Of a DNA stretch of 12,474 nt, positions 1-6,436 are shown piece after piece (positions within the stretch are counted from its first letter, which is position 1; the number at the start of each line of letters is the position of its first letter). The stretch is from assembly GCA_905221605.1 (NCBI GenBank), contig CAJNDS010002412.1, positions 2,147,929 to 2,160,402 on the forward strand, given 5' to 3'. The position numbers were made by a program, and so were the translations under genes. The notes under the pieces are model-generated. The model was given only the letters and a program-made list of their open reading frames with translations, searched no databases and was not told where the DNA came from. The DNA comes from Symbiodinium natans. Lineage: Eukaryota; Sar; Dinophyceae; Suessiales; Symbiodiniaceae.

Positions 1-83
1 TCCGGCCTTTGAGAATCACATTCCCGGCAGATTCGACCAAGCCTTTGTCTGTATTCTCTAGTCCTCCAAGCCCCCTAAGCTCT

Positions 84-169
84 CTAAACCCTAAACCCTG
101 AACCCTGAACCTTGAACCCTGAACCCTAAACCCTAAACCCTAAACCCTGAACCCTGAACCCTAAACCCC
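84..169 (-). repeat. Interstitial telomere-like array, CCCTAAA on +
   Basis: CCCTAAA heptamers are mixed with CCCTGAA and one CCTTGAA variant. The block reads as the C-rich telomere strand on +. It is the left partner of the G-strand block at 228-327, with a 58-bp unique island between them. Confidence 0.9.
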
Positions 170-253
170 AGTCAGGCCGAGCTTTTCGGGAAGCTCGAGG
201 CTGCCAAGAAGCGCTTCAAGGCGCGTAGACTGAAGGGGTCTGAAGGGGTTTAG
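158..253 (+). other. Exon-like open island between two telomere-like arrays
   Basis: This is a 31-codon open frame running from just after an in-frame TGA (155-157) to a TAG (251-253). The first codons are telomere repeat (TLNP) and the last are G-strand repeat. The unique middle (176-235) encodes AELFGKLEAAKKRFKARRLK, an alternating Lys/Arg/Glu helix-like stretch with mostly G or C in third codon positions. There is no ATG and no recognised family. It could be an exon fragment or chance coding-like composition. Confidence 0.25.
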
Positions 254-327
254 GGGTTTTCGGGTTTAGGGTGTTAGGGGTGTATGATTTTAAGGTTTAG
301 GGTTCAGGGTTTTGGGGTTTAGGGTCT
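228..327 (+). repeat. Degenerate telomere-like array, TTTAGGG on +
   Basis: TTTAGGG units are mixed with GGGGTTT, TTTCGGG, TTTAAGG and TTCAGGG variants. Polarity is opposite to 84-169, so the two blocks face outward from the island between them. Confidence 0.8.
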
Positions 328-380
328 GTATAAATGACTGTTGAGGTTTATGGTTCACCCTAAGCCTTCTCTAGCTATGG

Positions 381-471
381 GTGTAGGGTTTTGGGTTTTG
401 GGTTTTGGGTTTTGGGTTTCGCACATCCTCACCGCCGAACCCTCGGGTTTAGGGTTTGGGGTTTAGGGTCT
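381..471 (+). repeat. TTTTGGG variant run plus short TTTAGGG block
   Basis: 391-418 is a homogeneous run of four to five TTTTGGG units, a T-for-A variant of the telomere heptamer. After a 24-bp break, 443-471 returns to TTTAGGG/TTTGGGG units. The homogeneous variant next to canonical units points to local slippage expansion. Confidence 0.75.
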
Positions 472-677
472 ACATCCAGAGGCTGTAGGAAAGAAGCTGC
501 AGCTTGCAAAGGCTCAGCCCCTGATGCTTCGTGGCCTAGAAGCATCAAGGGCGGGATATCCTGACACCCGGTATCCCTGAACACCCCGAACCCTTGTACA
601 AGCTCATCTAACCCCCCCAAAAAAAGCACAAAACAAAAAATGCACATTGTTTCACATCCGTATAGGACCCTTTGCAT
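429..677 (-). CDS. Doubtful 82-codon open frame on the minus strand
   Basis: The frame starts at a real ATG (675-677 on +) and runs 82 codons to a stop at 429. About 20 N-terminal residues contain a hydrophobic run (IFCFVLFLGG) that could be a membrane segment. The middle is unremarkable, and the last 12 codons are read from telomere-like repeat (DPKPQTLNP). No family is recognised. Repeat-derived ends and lack of homology make it more likely a chance frame or exon remnant than a gene. The plus strand of the same stretch carries a 9-bp stem hairpin at 522-547. Confidence 0.12.
   Translation of the reverse strand: MQRVLYGCETMCIFCFVLFLGGLDELVQGFGVFRDTGCQDIPPLMLLGHEASGAEPLQAAASFLQPLDVDPKPQTLNPRVRR
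522..547. repeat. Perfect 9-bp stem hairpin
   Basis: TGATGCTTC (522-530) and GAAGCATCA (539-547) are exact reverse complements separated by the 8-nt loop GTGGCCTA. A 12-bp perfect palindrome, AAGCTGCAGCTT, lies just upstream at 494-505. No terminator-like T tract follows. The function is unknown. Confidence 0.6.
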
Positions 678-690
678 ACAACCCGATAAG

Positions 691-740
691 TAAACCCTAA
701 ACCCTAAACCCTAAACCCTAAACCCTAAACCCTAAACCCC
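691..740 (-). repeat. Pure CCCTAAA array
   Basis: This array of perfect CCCTAAA heptamers leads directly into the 73-bp tandem duplication. Confidence 0.92.
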
Positions 741-871
741 CTGAAAAGTCCCAGGCACCCTTGGGCCAAAACCCTCAAAGCATCTAAGCCCTAAACCCTA
801 AACCCTAAACCCCCTAAAAAGTCCCAGGCACCCTTGGGCCAAAACCCTCAAAGCATCTAAGCCCTAAGTCC
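735..871. repeat. 73-bp tandem duplication of a unique segment plus telomere repeat
   Basis: The segment starting CTGAAAAGTCCCAGGC at 741 recurs at 814 as CTAAAAAGTCCCAGGC, an exact offset of 73 bp. It runs to GCATCTAAGCCCTAA at about 794 and 867. By eye the only difference is G743 versus A816. The repeating unit is about 55 bp of unique sequence plus 2-3 CCCTAAA heptamers, so the heptamers probably supplied the homology for unequal exchange. Confidence 0.9.
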
Positions 872-927
872 TAAAGCCTAAACCCTAAACCCTAACCCTA
901 AACCCTAAGCCCTAAACCCTAAACCCC
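864..927 (-). repeat. CCCTAAA array with CCCTAAG and CCCTAA variants
   Basis: CCCTAAA units include CCCTAAG, CCTAAAG and a six-base CCCTAA. This C-strand block is followed by an island (928-994) and then a G-strand block. Confidence 0.85.
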
Positions 928-1056
928 GCTGCAGCTTCGCCTCAAAAGCCACGCTCCAAGGCGGGTGAGTCCGTTTCGGAGGCAGAGATGAAGGCGGGTT
1001 TGGGTTTAAGGTTTGGGGCTTGGGTTTGGGGTTTAGGGTCTAGGGTTTCGGGTTAG
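916..1056 (+). other. Exon-like open island running into telomere-like repeat
   Basis: This 46-codon open frame runs from after TAA (913-915) to TAG (1054-1056). Codons 931-996 encode a polar stretch beginning AASPQKPRSKAGESVSEAEM. The remainder is translated G-strand repeat. There is no ATG at the left edge and no recognised family. Codon-like composition is the only support. Confidence 0.2.
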
Positions 1057-1121
1057 GGTTAGGATTTAGGGCAGGTTTTAAGGTTTCGGGTTTCGGGTTT
1101 CGGGTTTATAGGGGTATAGGG
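995..1121 (+). repeat. Degenerate TTTAGGG array with TTTCGGG run
   Basis: TTTGGGG, TTTAGGG and TTAGGG variants are followed by three to four consecutive TTTCGGG units at 1083-1108. The block ends in GTATAGGG repeats. G-strand polarity is on +. Confidence 0.82.
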
Positions 1122-1267
1122 CGCACGGTCCCCGACTGTCATTTTCGAGAATGTGTAAGCCCCCGAAAACAGTAGTGTGCACTTGCGTTTTCAAGGGTAG
1201 TTTTTGGCAGGGTTATAGATGGCCCAATAGAGCAATCACAATTTCTAACTCGAGTTGCCCTACTTAT
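1122..1267. other. Unique spacer, no gene seen
   Basis: Mid-complexity sequence between a G-strand and a C-strand array. No convincing open frame, RNA gene or strong hairpin was found here. Confidence 0.5.
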
Positions 1268-1336
1268 AGCCCTAAGCCCCCGCTAAGCCCTAAACCCTAA
1301 ACCCGAAACCCTAAACCCTAAACCCCTAGCCCTACC
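1268..1336 (-). repeat. CCCTAAA array with CCCGAAA variant
   Basis: About seven CCCTAAA-type units, including CCCTAAG, CCCGAAA and a terminal CCCTA. It is the left cap of the 1337-1474 island. Confidence 0.85.
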
Positions 1337-1337
1337 C

Positions 1338-1519
1338 ATGAACCTCCAACTGGGCACCTGTCGATGGCTGCAGGACCTCGCCTCGAAATTGAAGCCCCTT
1401 CTTCCCGGCTTCAGCTTAGCACCTTGGCCCGCAAGTTGGAGGCGAATTTCCCCTTACATGTCCTCACGAATTCCCAGGGTTTAGGGTTTAGGGTTTCGGG
1501 TTTAGGGTTTAGGGTTTAG
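1338..1519 (+). other. Island with two overlapping short ATG frames
   Basis: Two + frames are open across the unique 1338-1474 segment. ATG1338 gives 48 codons to TAG 1482-1484. ATG1364 gives 51 codons to TAG 1517-1519 and begins MAAGPRLEIEAPSSRLQLST. Both end inside the following G-strand repeat, which the second frame reads as GLGFRV. The composition of the second frame is more protein-like. Neither resembles a known family. At most one could be a gene or exon fragment. Confidence 0.22.
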
Positions 1520-1563
1520 GATGGCTTTGGGTGTCTTGCTATTTCCAGGGTTTGGGGTTGTAG
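1475..1563 (+). repeat. TTTAGGG array and short satellite block
   Basis: 1475-1520 holds six near-perfect TTTAGGG units with one TTTCGGG. After a 26-bp break, 1547-1563 has a further AGGGTTTGGGGTTGTAGG block. Confidence 0.85.
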
Positions 1564-1612
1564 GTCTAGTCGCGAATTCCGCAGACCTGTCCAACCACAG
1601 TGTCCCTAACGA

Positions 1613-1670
1613 GAACCCTAAACCCTAAACCCCAAACCCTAAACCCTAAACCCTAAACCCTAACCCTAAA
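1613..1670 (-). repeat. CCCTAAA array
   Basis: Eight or so CCCTAAA units include CCCCAAA and CCCTAA variants. Confidence 0.9.
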
Positions 1671-1757
1671 TCAATACCTGTCCCAGGCCCCAAAAACTCA
1701 TCCAAGCTCCGAAAACTGGAAGCCAGAAAATCCCTGAAGCGCAAGCCCAAATGCAGT
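1671..1757 (+). other. Short unique island, basic coding-like frame
   Basis: The island lies between a CCCTAAA block and a TTTAGGG-type block. One + frame reads PVPGPKNSSKLRKLEARKSL and stays basic before a TAG in the repeat. A second + frame is also open. The evidence is composition only, with no ATG at the left edge. Confidence 0.18.
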
Positions 1758-1880
1758 TTAAGGATGAGGGCTTAGGGCTTCGGGCTTAGGGCTTAGGGCT
1801 TCGGGTTTAGGGCTTAGGGTTTAGGATCTAGGGTTTAGGGTTTAGGGCTGAAGGTGTAAGGCTTCAGGTTTAGGATCTAG
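1755..1880 (+). repeat. CTTAGGG/TTTAGGG variant array
   Basis: Early units are mainly CTTAGGG (the complement of CCCTAAG) and TTCGGGC, giving way to TTTAGGG and TCTAGGG. This is the G-strand counterpart of the CCCTAAG variant arrays at 7515 and 10961. Confidence 0.82.
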
Positions 1881-2017
1881 TGGCAAGCTTTCACCCTGAG
1901 GAGCAACTCATCAGAACCATGGGCCTCTTCTGTTCGTTGCGGTACGAGGACACGCTGTGCTGGCAGTTTTCGGTTCCGTGGGCCTTGACCGGTTTAGGTT
2001 TCAGGGTTAGGGTTTAG
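1874..2017 (+). other. Exon-like open frame (about 48 codons)
   Basis: The frame is open from after TAG 1871-1873 to TAG 2015-2017. The unique part encodes ASFHPEEQLIRTMGLFCSLR and then continues YEDTLCWQFSVPWALT before entering G-strand repeat. An internal ATG lies at 1919. Balanced amino-acid use and GC-rich third positions make it one of the more coding-like islands. No family is recognised and no start or splice signals are proven. Confidence 0.28.
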
Positions 2018-2180
2018 GGTTTGGGGTTTAGGGTTTAGGGTTTAGGGTTTAGGCTTTAGGGTTTAGGGTTTAGGGTTTAGGGTCAGGGTTGAGGGTGTAG
2101 GGTTGAAGGGCAACCTATTAAGGCCTCCTAACCTTGGGTGTTAGGGGGGTTAGGGGTTTAGGCGTTTACAGGTTTACGGG
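1991..2180 (+). repeat. Long TTTAGGG array and degenerate tail
   Basis: 2003-2085 is dense TTTAGGG with occasional TTTGGGG and CTTTAGG units. 2086-2110 degenerates to GTCAGGG/TTGAGGG. After about 25 bp, 2134-2180 has GGTGTTAGGGGGGTTAGG and TTTACGGG variants. Confidence 0.88.
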
Positions 2181-2251
2181 TTTCCCCTCGATTTGAACCG
2201 TAGGGTTTGCTATTTGCCTTCGGTGCTACGGGGTCTGAAGGGCTCTGCGGA

Positions 2252-2290
2252 CACCCGAAACCCGAAACCCTAAACCCTAAACCCTAAACC
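2252..2290 (-). repeat. Short CCCGAAA/CCCTAAA array
   Basis: Two CCCGAAA units are followed by CCCTAAA units. It is the left cap of the 2291-2370 island. Confidence 0.85.
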
Positions 2291-2302
2291 TGGCTTCCTT
2301 GA

Positions 2303-2392
2303 AATCCACAGGACCACGACTTTTACCTCCACATCCTGGGGGAGATTCCCGTTCAGGCCTTCGGGTGTGGTAGTAGGGTTTACAGGGTTTAG
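2303..2392 (+). other. Exon-like open frame after a plausible 3' splice site
   Basis: Following CCACAG at 2306-2311, the frame GAC CAC GAC TTT TAC CTC encodes DHDFYLHILGEIPVQAFG and then enters G-strand telomere-like repeat, ending at TAG 2390-2392. The upstream in-frame stop is TGA 2300-2302. Composition is strongly protein-like (aromatic and aliphatic residues mixed with acidic). No family is recognised. It could be an exon fragment truncated by repeat. Confidence 0.28.
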
Positions 2393-2426
2393 GGTTTAGG
2401 GTTGAGGGTTGAGGGTTGAGGGTTCA
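2371..2426 (+). repeat. TTTAGGG array degenerating to TTGAGGG
   Basis: TTTACAGGG and TTTAGGG units are followed by four TTGAGGG units (2401-2423). Confidence 0.82.
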
Positions 2427-2683
2427 GCATCTCAAGTACAAGCATTCACTATAGTCAAGCAGCTTGTCAAGCGTTGGAAACATACCCCCCCCCCCCCCCC
2501 CGCCCAAAGAATCCCATCACATATGAAGAAAACGCTGAAGTGTACACAATCCTAAACCCTAGGGACACACAACAACACTACCTTATCAGATGATCCTTGG
2601 GCCAGATGCCTGGGCCCGGAACCTTTAGGCCCCCAACGCCAAAGTCTAGCTGCGAGTCTAGCCCATGGCTTGGTTGGGGACTG
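2427..2683. other. Unique spacer with a 17-C homopolymer
   Basis: This mid-complexity stretch contains an uninterrupted run of 17 C at 2485-2501. No convincing gene or RNA is seen. A similar 17-C run lies near the right edge of the window (12381-12397). Confidence 0.6.
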
Positions 2684-2721
2684 TCTAAACCCTAAACCCT
2701 AAATCCTAAACCCTAAACCCT
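2684..2721 (-). repeat. Short CCCTAAA array
   Basis: Five CCCTAAA-type units include one ATCCTAA. They lie about 110 bp left of the large low-complexity element. Confidence 0.88.
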
Positions 2722-2830
2722 GCAGATGTATGTGGGTTGCGTTCTAAATTCGCGTATCTGTTCAGTCAGTCGCAATGACATGATTGGGTTTAAAATCTAA
2801 ATTGGGCGGCAAAAAGGCGCCATGCATAAC

Positions 2831-2934
2831 CAGGGTTGTCATCGGGCGGTTCGGTCGATACCAATACTTCTGCGGTATTATGCGGTGTGGTATTGCTCTT
2901 ATTGCGGCGTGTGCGGTTGGTTGCGGTTCGGCCC
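2831..2934. repeat. Left terminal unique segment of the element
   Basis: About 100 bp that is not minisatellite, opening with CAGGGTTGT. It carries several TGCGGT-type words (TGCGGTATTATGCGGTGTGG) in the same orientation as the related words near the right end, including an exact shared CGGTTCGGT. Subterminal motif repeats of this sort are common in DNA transposon ends. The segment leads straight into CCCCTCCCAC repeats. Confidence 0.45.
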
Positions 2935-3933
2935 CTCCCACAGGCCCCTCCCACCCAAGCCCCTCCCCCACCCCTTTTTCCTACCTTCCCCCTTCCCCCC
3001 TCCCACCTAAGACCTCCCACCTTAGACCTCCAGCCCCCCTCCCCCCTCCTCCCCCCTTAGACCTGCCCGAAGACCCGCCCTTTCCTCCCACCTAAAGGGC
3101 CCTCCCCACTCCCACCTAGCCCCCCCTCCCCCCTCTCCCCACCTAAAACCTCCCACCTAAGACCTCCCACCTAAGACCTCCCACCTCACCTTCGACCTCC
3201 ACCCAAGCCCTCCCCTTCCTCCCACCTGCCCTCCCCACTCCCACCTAGCCCCCCCTCCCCCTAGACGTCCCACCTTCGACCTCCCACCCAAGCCCTCCCC
3301 TTCCTCCCACCTAAGGGCCCTCCCCACTCCCACCTAGCCCCCCCTCCCCCCTCCTCCCCACCTAAAACCTCCCACCTAAGACCTCCCACCAAAGACCTCC
3401 CACCGAGACGTCCCACCTTCGACCTCCCACCCAAGCCCTCCCCTTCCTCCCACCTAAGGGCCCTCCCCACTCCCACCTAACCCCCCCTCCCCCCTCCTCC
3501 CCACTTAAGACCTCCCACCTAACACCTCCCACCCAAGACCTCCCACCTAAGACCTCCCCCACCTGACCTCGACCTCCCACCTAAGACCTCCCACCCAAGA
3601 CCTCCCACCTAAGACCTCCCACCTAAACCCCCCCTTCGCCCTCCCACCAAAGACCTTCCACCGAACTCCCACCTAAGACCTCCCACCAAAGACCCCCCCA
3701 AGACCTTTCACCTAAAACCTCCCACCTAAGACCTACCCCTCTTGTACACCCTCCCCTCGCCACACCTTTGCCTCCCCCACTCCCACCTGGCCCCCCTCCC
3801 TCCCACCCAAAACCTCCCACCTACGACCTCCCACCCAAGATCCCACCTGCCTAAGCTCCTAAACCCTTCCTTGCCCTCCAGCCCCTGTCCGCCCAGGCCT
3901 TCCCAACCCCCCCCCCTCCCCTTTCCTTTCCCA
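2935..3933. repeat. C-rich minisatellite arm 1
   Basis: Variants of a roughly 14-bp unit, CCTCCCACCTAAGA, are punctuated by a longer motif, CCCTCCCCACTCCCACCTA, at about 3100, 3229, 3318 and 3462. That spacing indicates irregular higher-order repeats of about 90-145 bp. The complementary strand is dense in GGG runs and could form G-quadruplexes. Predicted frames here on both strands are low-complexity translations, not genes. Confidence 0.9.
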
Positions 3934-4046
3934 CAAAGGCTGCTTAGGTGTGCAGCTTCTCCAGCGACGCCGCGCACAGGACCGGAGCTTTACGTGGGTG
4001 GGCGGGTGGTGGGGCAGGGTGGGAAGGGCCCACCTGCCTAGGTGGG
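3934..4046. repeat. Core segment 1 with strand-switch hairpin
   Basis: This non-minisatellite segment lies between the C-rich and G-rich arms. It contains CAGCGACGCCGCGCACAGG and ends in a perfect 7-bp hairpin, CCCACCT (4029-4035), loop GCCT, AGGTGGG (4040-4046). The C-rich to G-rich strand switch happens within this core. Confidence 0.85.
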
Positions 4047-4600
4047 AGTGGGGGTTGGGGAAGGGGGTGGGGGTGCAGGTGGGAGGTTTGGGGAGGGGTG
4101 GGGTTAGGTGGGTGGGAGCAGGGGTTGGTAGGGGGGGGTTAGGTGGGAGGGGGATAGGTGGGAGTTGGTTGGTTGGGAGGGGGGGGTAGGTGGGAGTTGG
4201 TAGGTGGGAGGGGGCAGGTAGGTTGGTAGGTGGGATGGGGCTGAATGAGAGTGGGAGTTGGTGGGAGGGGGGGGAGTGGGAGGGAGGGGGGTAGGTGGAG
4301 TTGGTGGGAGGCGGGTTAGGTGGGAGGGGGTTAGGTGCGAGTTGGTAGGTGGGAGGGGGTTAGGTGGGAGTGGATGGTGGGAGGGGTCAGTTGGTGGGGG
4401 GGTTGGGGTGGAGGGGGGGTAGTAGGTGAGGGGGTTGGAGGGGGTTAGGTGGGAGGGAGAGGGGGGGTAGGTGGGGGGGGTAGGCGGGAGTGTGTTGCTT
4501 GGTGGGAGGGTTGAGGGGGGTAGGTGGGAGGATGGGGTGGGGGGTAGGGGGGTAGGAGGGGTTGTGGGGAGGGGGGTAGGTGGGGTTGGGAGCGGTTAGA
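4047..4600. repeat. G-rich minisatellite arm 1
   Basis: Repeats of GGTGGGAGGGGGTTA and GGTGGGAGTTGGTA variants, sharing TAGGTGGGAG with the complement of the C arm. The plus strand has closely spaced GGG runs, giving high G-quadruplex potential. The arm is truncated at GCGGTTAGA. Confidence 0.9.
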
Positions 4601-5170
4601 CCTCCCACCTCCACCTAAAACCTCCCACCTAAGACCTCCCACCAAAGACCTCCCACCGAGACGTCCCACCTTCGACCTCCCACCCAAGCCCTCCCCTTCC
4701 TCCCACCTAAGGGCCCTCCCCACTCCCACCTAACCCCCCCTCCCCCCTCCTCCCCACTTTTGACCTCCCACCTAACACCTCCCACCCAAGACCTCCCACC
4801 TAAGACCTCCCCCACCTGACCTCGACCTCCCACCTAAGACCTCCCACCCAAGACCTCCCACCTAAGACCTCCCACCTAAACCCCCCCTTCGCCCTCCCAC
4901 CAAAGACCTTCCACCGAACTCCCACCTAAGACCTCCCACCAAACACCCCCCCAAGACCTTTCACCTAAAACCTCCCACCTAAGACCTACCCCTCTTGTAC
5001 ACCCTCCCCTCGCCACACCTTTGCCCCTCCCCCCACTCCCACCTGGCCCCCCTCCCTCCCACCCAAAACCTCCCACCTACGACTTCCCACTAAGCTCCTA
5101 AACCCTTCCTTGCCCTCCAGCCCCTGTCCGCCCAGGCCTTCCCAACCCCCCCCCCCCCTTTCCTTTCCCA
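4601..5170. repeat. C-rich minisatellite arm 2 (duplicate)
   Basis: Nearly identical to 3348-3933 apart from small indels and substitutions (for example ACTTTTGACC in place of ACTTAAGACC near 4755). It contains no genes. Confidence 0.88.
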
Positions 5171-5283
5171 CAAAGGCTGCTTAGGTGTGCAGCTTCTCCA
5201 GCGACGCCGCGCACAGGACCGGAGCTTTACGTGGGTGGGCGGGTGGTGGAGCAGGGTGGGAAGGGCCCACCTGCCTAGGTGGG
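5171..5283. repeat. Core segment 2 with strand-switch hairpin
   Basis: Near-identical copy of 3934-4046. The hairpin is CCCACCT (5266-5272), GCCT, AGGTGGG (5277-5283). One visible difference is GGTGGAGCAGG here versus GGTGGGGCAGG in core 1. Confidence 0.85.
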
Positions 5284-5999
5284 AGCGGGGGTTGGGGAAG
5301 GGGGTGGGGGTGCAGGTGGGAGGTTTGGGGAGGGGTGGGGTTAGGTGGGTGGGAGCAGGGGTTGGTAGGTGGGAGTGGAGGGGGGGTTAGGTGGGAGGGG
5401 GATAGGTGGGAGTTGGTTGGTTGGGAGGGGGGGGTAGGTGGGAGTTGGTAGGTGGGAGGGGGCAGGTAGGTTGGTAGGTGGGAGGGGCGGGTGGGAGTGG
5501 GAGTTGTGGGTGGGAGGGGGTAAGGGTTGGGTGGGAGATGGGAGGAGGGGGGTAGGTGGGTGGGAGGGGGGTGTTTTTTGTGGTGGGAGGGGGTTAGGTG
5601 GGAGTTGGTGGGGGGGTTAGTGGGAGGGGGTTAGGTGGGAGTTGGTAGGTGGGAGGGGGTTAGGTGGGAGGGTCAGTTGGTGGGGGGGTTGGGGTGGGGA
5701 GGGGGGGTGGTACGTGAGGGGTTGGAGGGGGTTAGGTGGGAGGGAGAGGGGGGGTAGGTGGGGGGGGTAGGCGGGAGTGTGTTGCTTGGTGGGAGGGTTG
5801 AGGGGGGTAGGGGGTTAGGTGGGAGGATGGGGGGGTGGAGGGGGTTGTGGGGAGGGGGGTAGGTGGGGGTTGGGAGCGGTTAGATGGGAGTTGGGGGGTA
5901 GGTGGGAAGGGTGGGAGGGGTTTGGGCGGGAGTTTGGAGGGGGGGTCGGTGGGGGTAGGTGGGAGGGGGCGGGAGTGGTGGGAGGTTTGGGGGGGAGGG

Positions 6000-6002
<3 letters not shown>
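5284..6002. repeat. G-rich minisatellite arm 2
   Basis: The longer version of the G arm, extending past GCGGTTAGA into TGGGAGTTGGGGGG and on to the poly-G zone. Glycine/tryptophan-rich frames here are repeat translations. Confidence 0.88.
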
Positions 6003-6038
<36 letters not shown>

Positions 6039-6060
6039 GAGGGTGGGGGGGGGGGGGGGG

Positions 6061-6154
<94 letters not shown>
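6003..6154. repeat. Extreme poly-G zone: 35, 18 and 91 consecutive G
   Basis: G runs at 6003-6037 (35), 6045-6062 (18) and 6064-6154 (91) are separated only by TGAGGGT and a single A. In the second copy the homologous zone is just G10-T-G5-T-G5 (10327-10348). Either this is a real homopolymer expansion or an artefact, for example dark-cycle poly-G reads in two-colour sequencing. Confidence 0.75.
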
Positions 6155-6258
6155 CGTGCGCAGCGATGCCGCGGTACGGCGCGGCGTGTGTGCGATACTA
6201 CCGGTTCGGTATGCGGTGCGTTGCGGTTTGCGATATTTGTATTGTTGAAACAGCCCTG
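6155..6258. repeat. 104-bp right terminal segment, copy 1
   Basis: The segment runs from CGTGCGCAGCG to GAAACAGCCCTG. By eye it is identical over all 104 bases to 10349-10452. It contains AGCGATGCCGCG, close to AGCGACGCCGCG of the core, and several TGCGGT words. Confidence 0.9.
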
Positions 6259-6291
6259 TTCGCCAAACCCTTAACCTGTTAACCTTGAGAA

Positions 6292-6391
6292 GCCCTAAAC
6301 CCGAAAAACCCTGAAACCCGAAACCCTGAAACCCGGAAACCCCGAAACCCCGAAACCCTGAAAACCCTGAAACCCTGAAACCCTAAACCCG
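6292..6391 (-). repeat. Telomere-like array of CCCTGAAA/CCCGAAA variants
   Basis: An unusual mixture with eight-base CCCTGAAA, CCCCGAAA and CCCGGAAA units between single CCCTAAA units. The octamer period distinguishes it from most other blocks. Confidence 0.85.
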
Positions 6392-6436
6392 AATTCCATT
6401 GAGAAGTGGCAGCGTGAGCTCATGAGCCAGTCTTAG
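6392..6436 (+). other. Exon-like fragment ending in a stop codon
   Basis: Directly after CCCTAAACCCG the frame reads NSIEKWQRELMSQS and a TAG (6434-6436). All 14 codons lie in unique sequence, the composition is protein-like and the stop lies outside the repeat. It could be a C-terminal exon remnant. No family is recognised, and the frame upstream is repeat. Confidence 0.22.

Larger units (their letters stand above)
3348..5884. repeat. Tandem duplication of the arm-core-arm block (about 1.25 kb units)
   Basis: Unit 1 is about 3348-4600 and unit 2 about 4601-5884. CCTAAAACCTCCCACC at 3361 recurs at 4614 (offset 1253), and the core at 3934 recurs at 5171 (offset 1237). The 16-bp difference reflects small indels, for example near 3839-3860. 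The junction lies at 4600/4601, where G-arm sequence ending AGCGGTTAGA abuts CCTCCCACC. In unit 2 (5881) and in the other copy (10191) the same GCGGTTAGA continues into TGGGAG. The duplication therefore arose inside this copy or its lineage. Confidence 0.85.
2831..6258. mobile_element. Large low-complexity foldback-like element with short inverted ends
   Basis: The left end begins CAGGGTTGT (2831-2839) and the right end finishes ACAGCCCTG (6250-6258), an inverted match at 8 of 9 bases. The right boundary is confirmed by the second copy, where similarity stops at the same G (10452). Between the ends are C-rich and G-rich minisatellite arms that are inverted with respect to each other through CTCCCACCTA and TAGGTGGGAG. 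The organisation is left end, C arm, core, G arm, C arm, core, G arm, poly-G, right end. Inverted arms made of short subrepeats recall foldback transposons, and CAGGG-type termini occur in some hAT families. No transposase frame is visible, and 8-bp flanks (TGCATAAC left, TTCGCCAA right) do not match. It could instead be a satellite array or an assembly composite. Confidence 0.5.

Noticed and set aside
84-169. A true chromosome end at the left of the window
   Set aside because: Arrays are short, degenerate, in both orientations and continue throughout. Unique DNA lies outside the first block.
2762-3095. Overlapping 60-100 codon frames on both strands
   Set aside because: They are Pro/Gly/Trp-rich translations of the C-rich minisatellite and its edge. 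Simultaneous openness in several frames is caused by the lack of T/A in the repeat.
3100-3480. CRISPR-like spacing of repeats in the C-rich arm
   Set aside because: The spacers are themselves minisatellite variants and intervals are irregular (about 129, 89 and 144 bp).
3261-5620. Many Gly/Trp/Arg-rich or Pro-rich frames of 60-100 codons
   Set aside because: The same frames recur at offsets 1253 and 1237 because of the DNA duplication, and composition follows the repeat unit. There is no sign of codon-level selection.
5819-6282. Poly-glycine frames of 73-137 codons
   Set aside because: They come from the poly-G tracts, all frames read glycine, and the tract may be artefactual.
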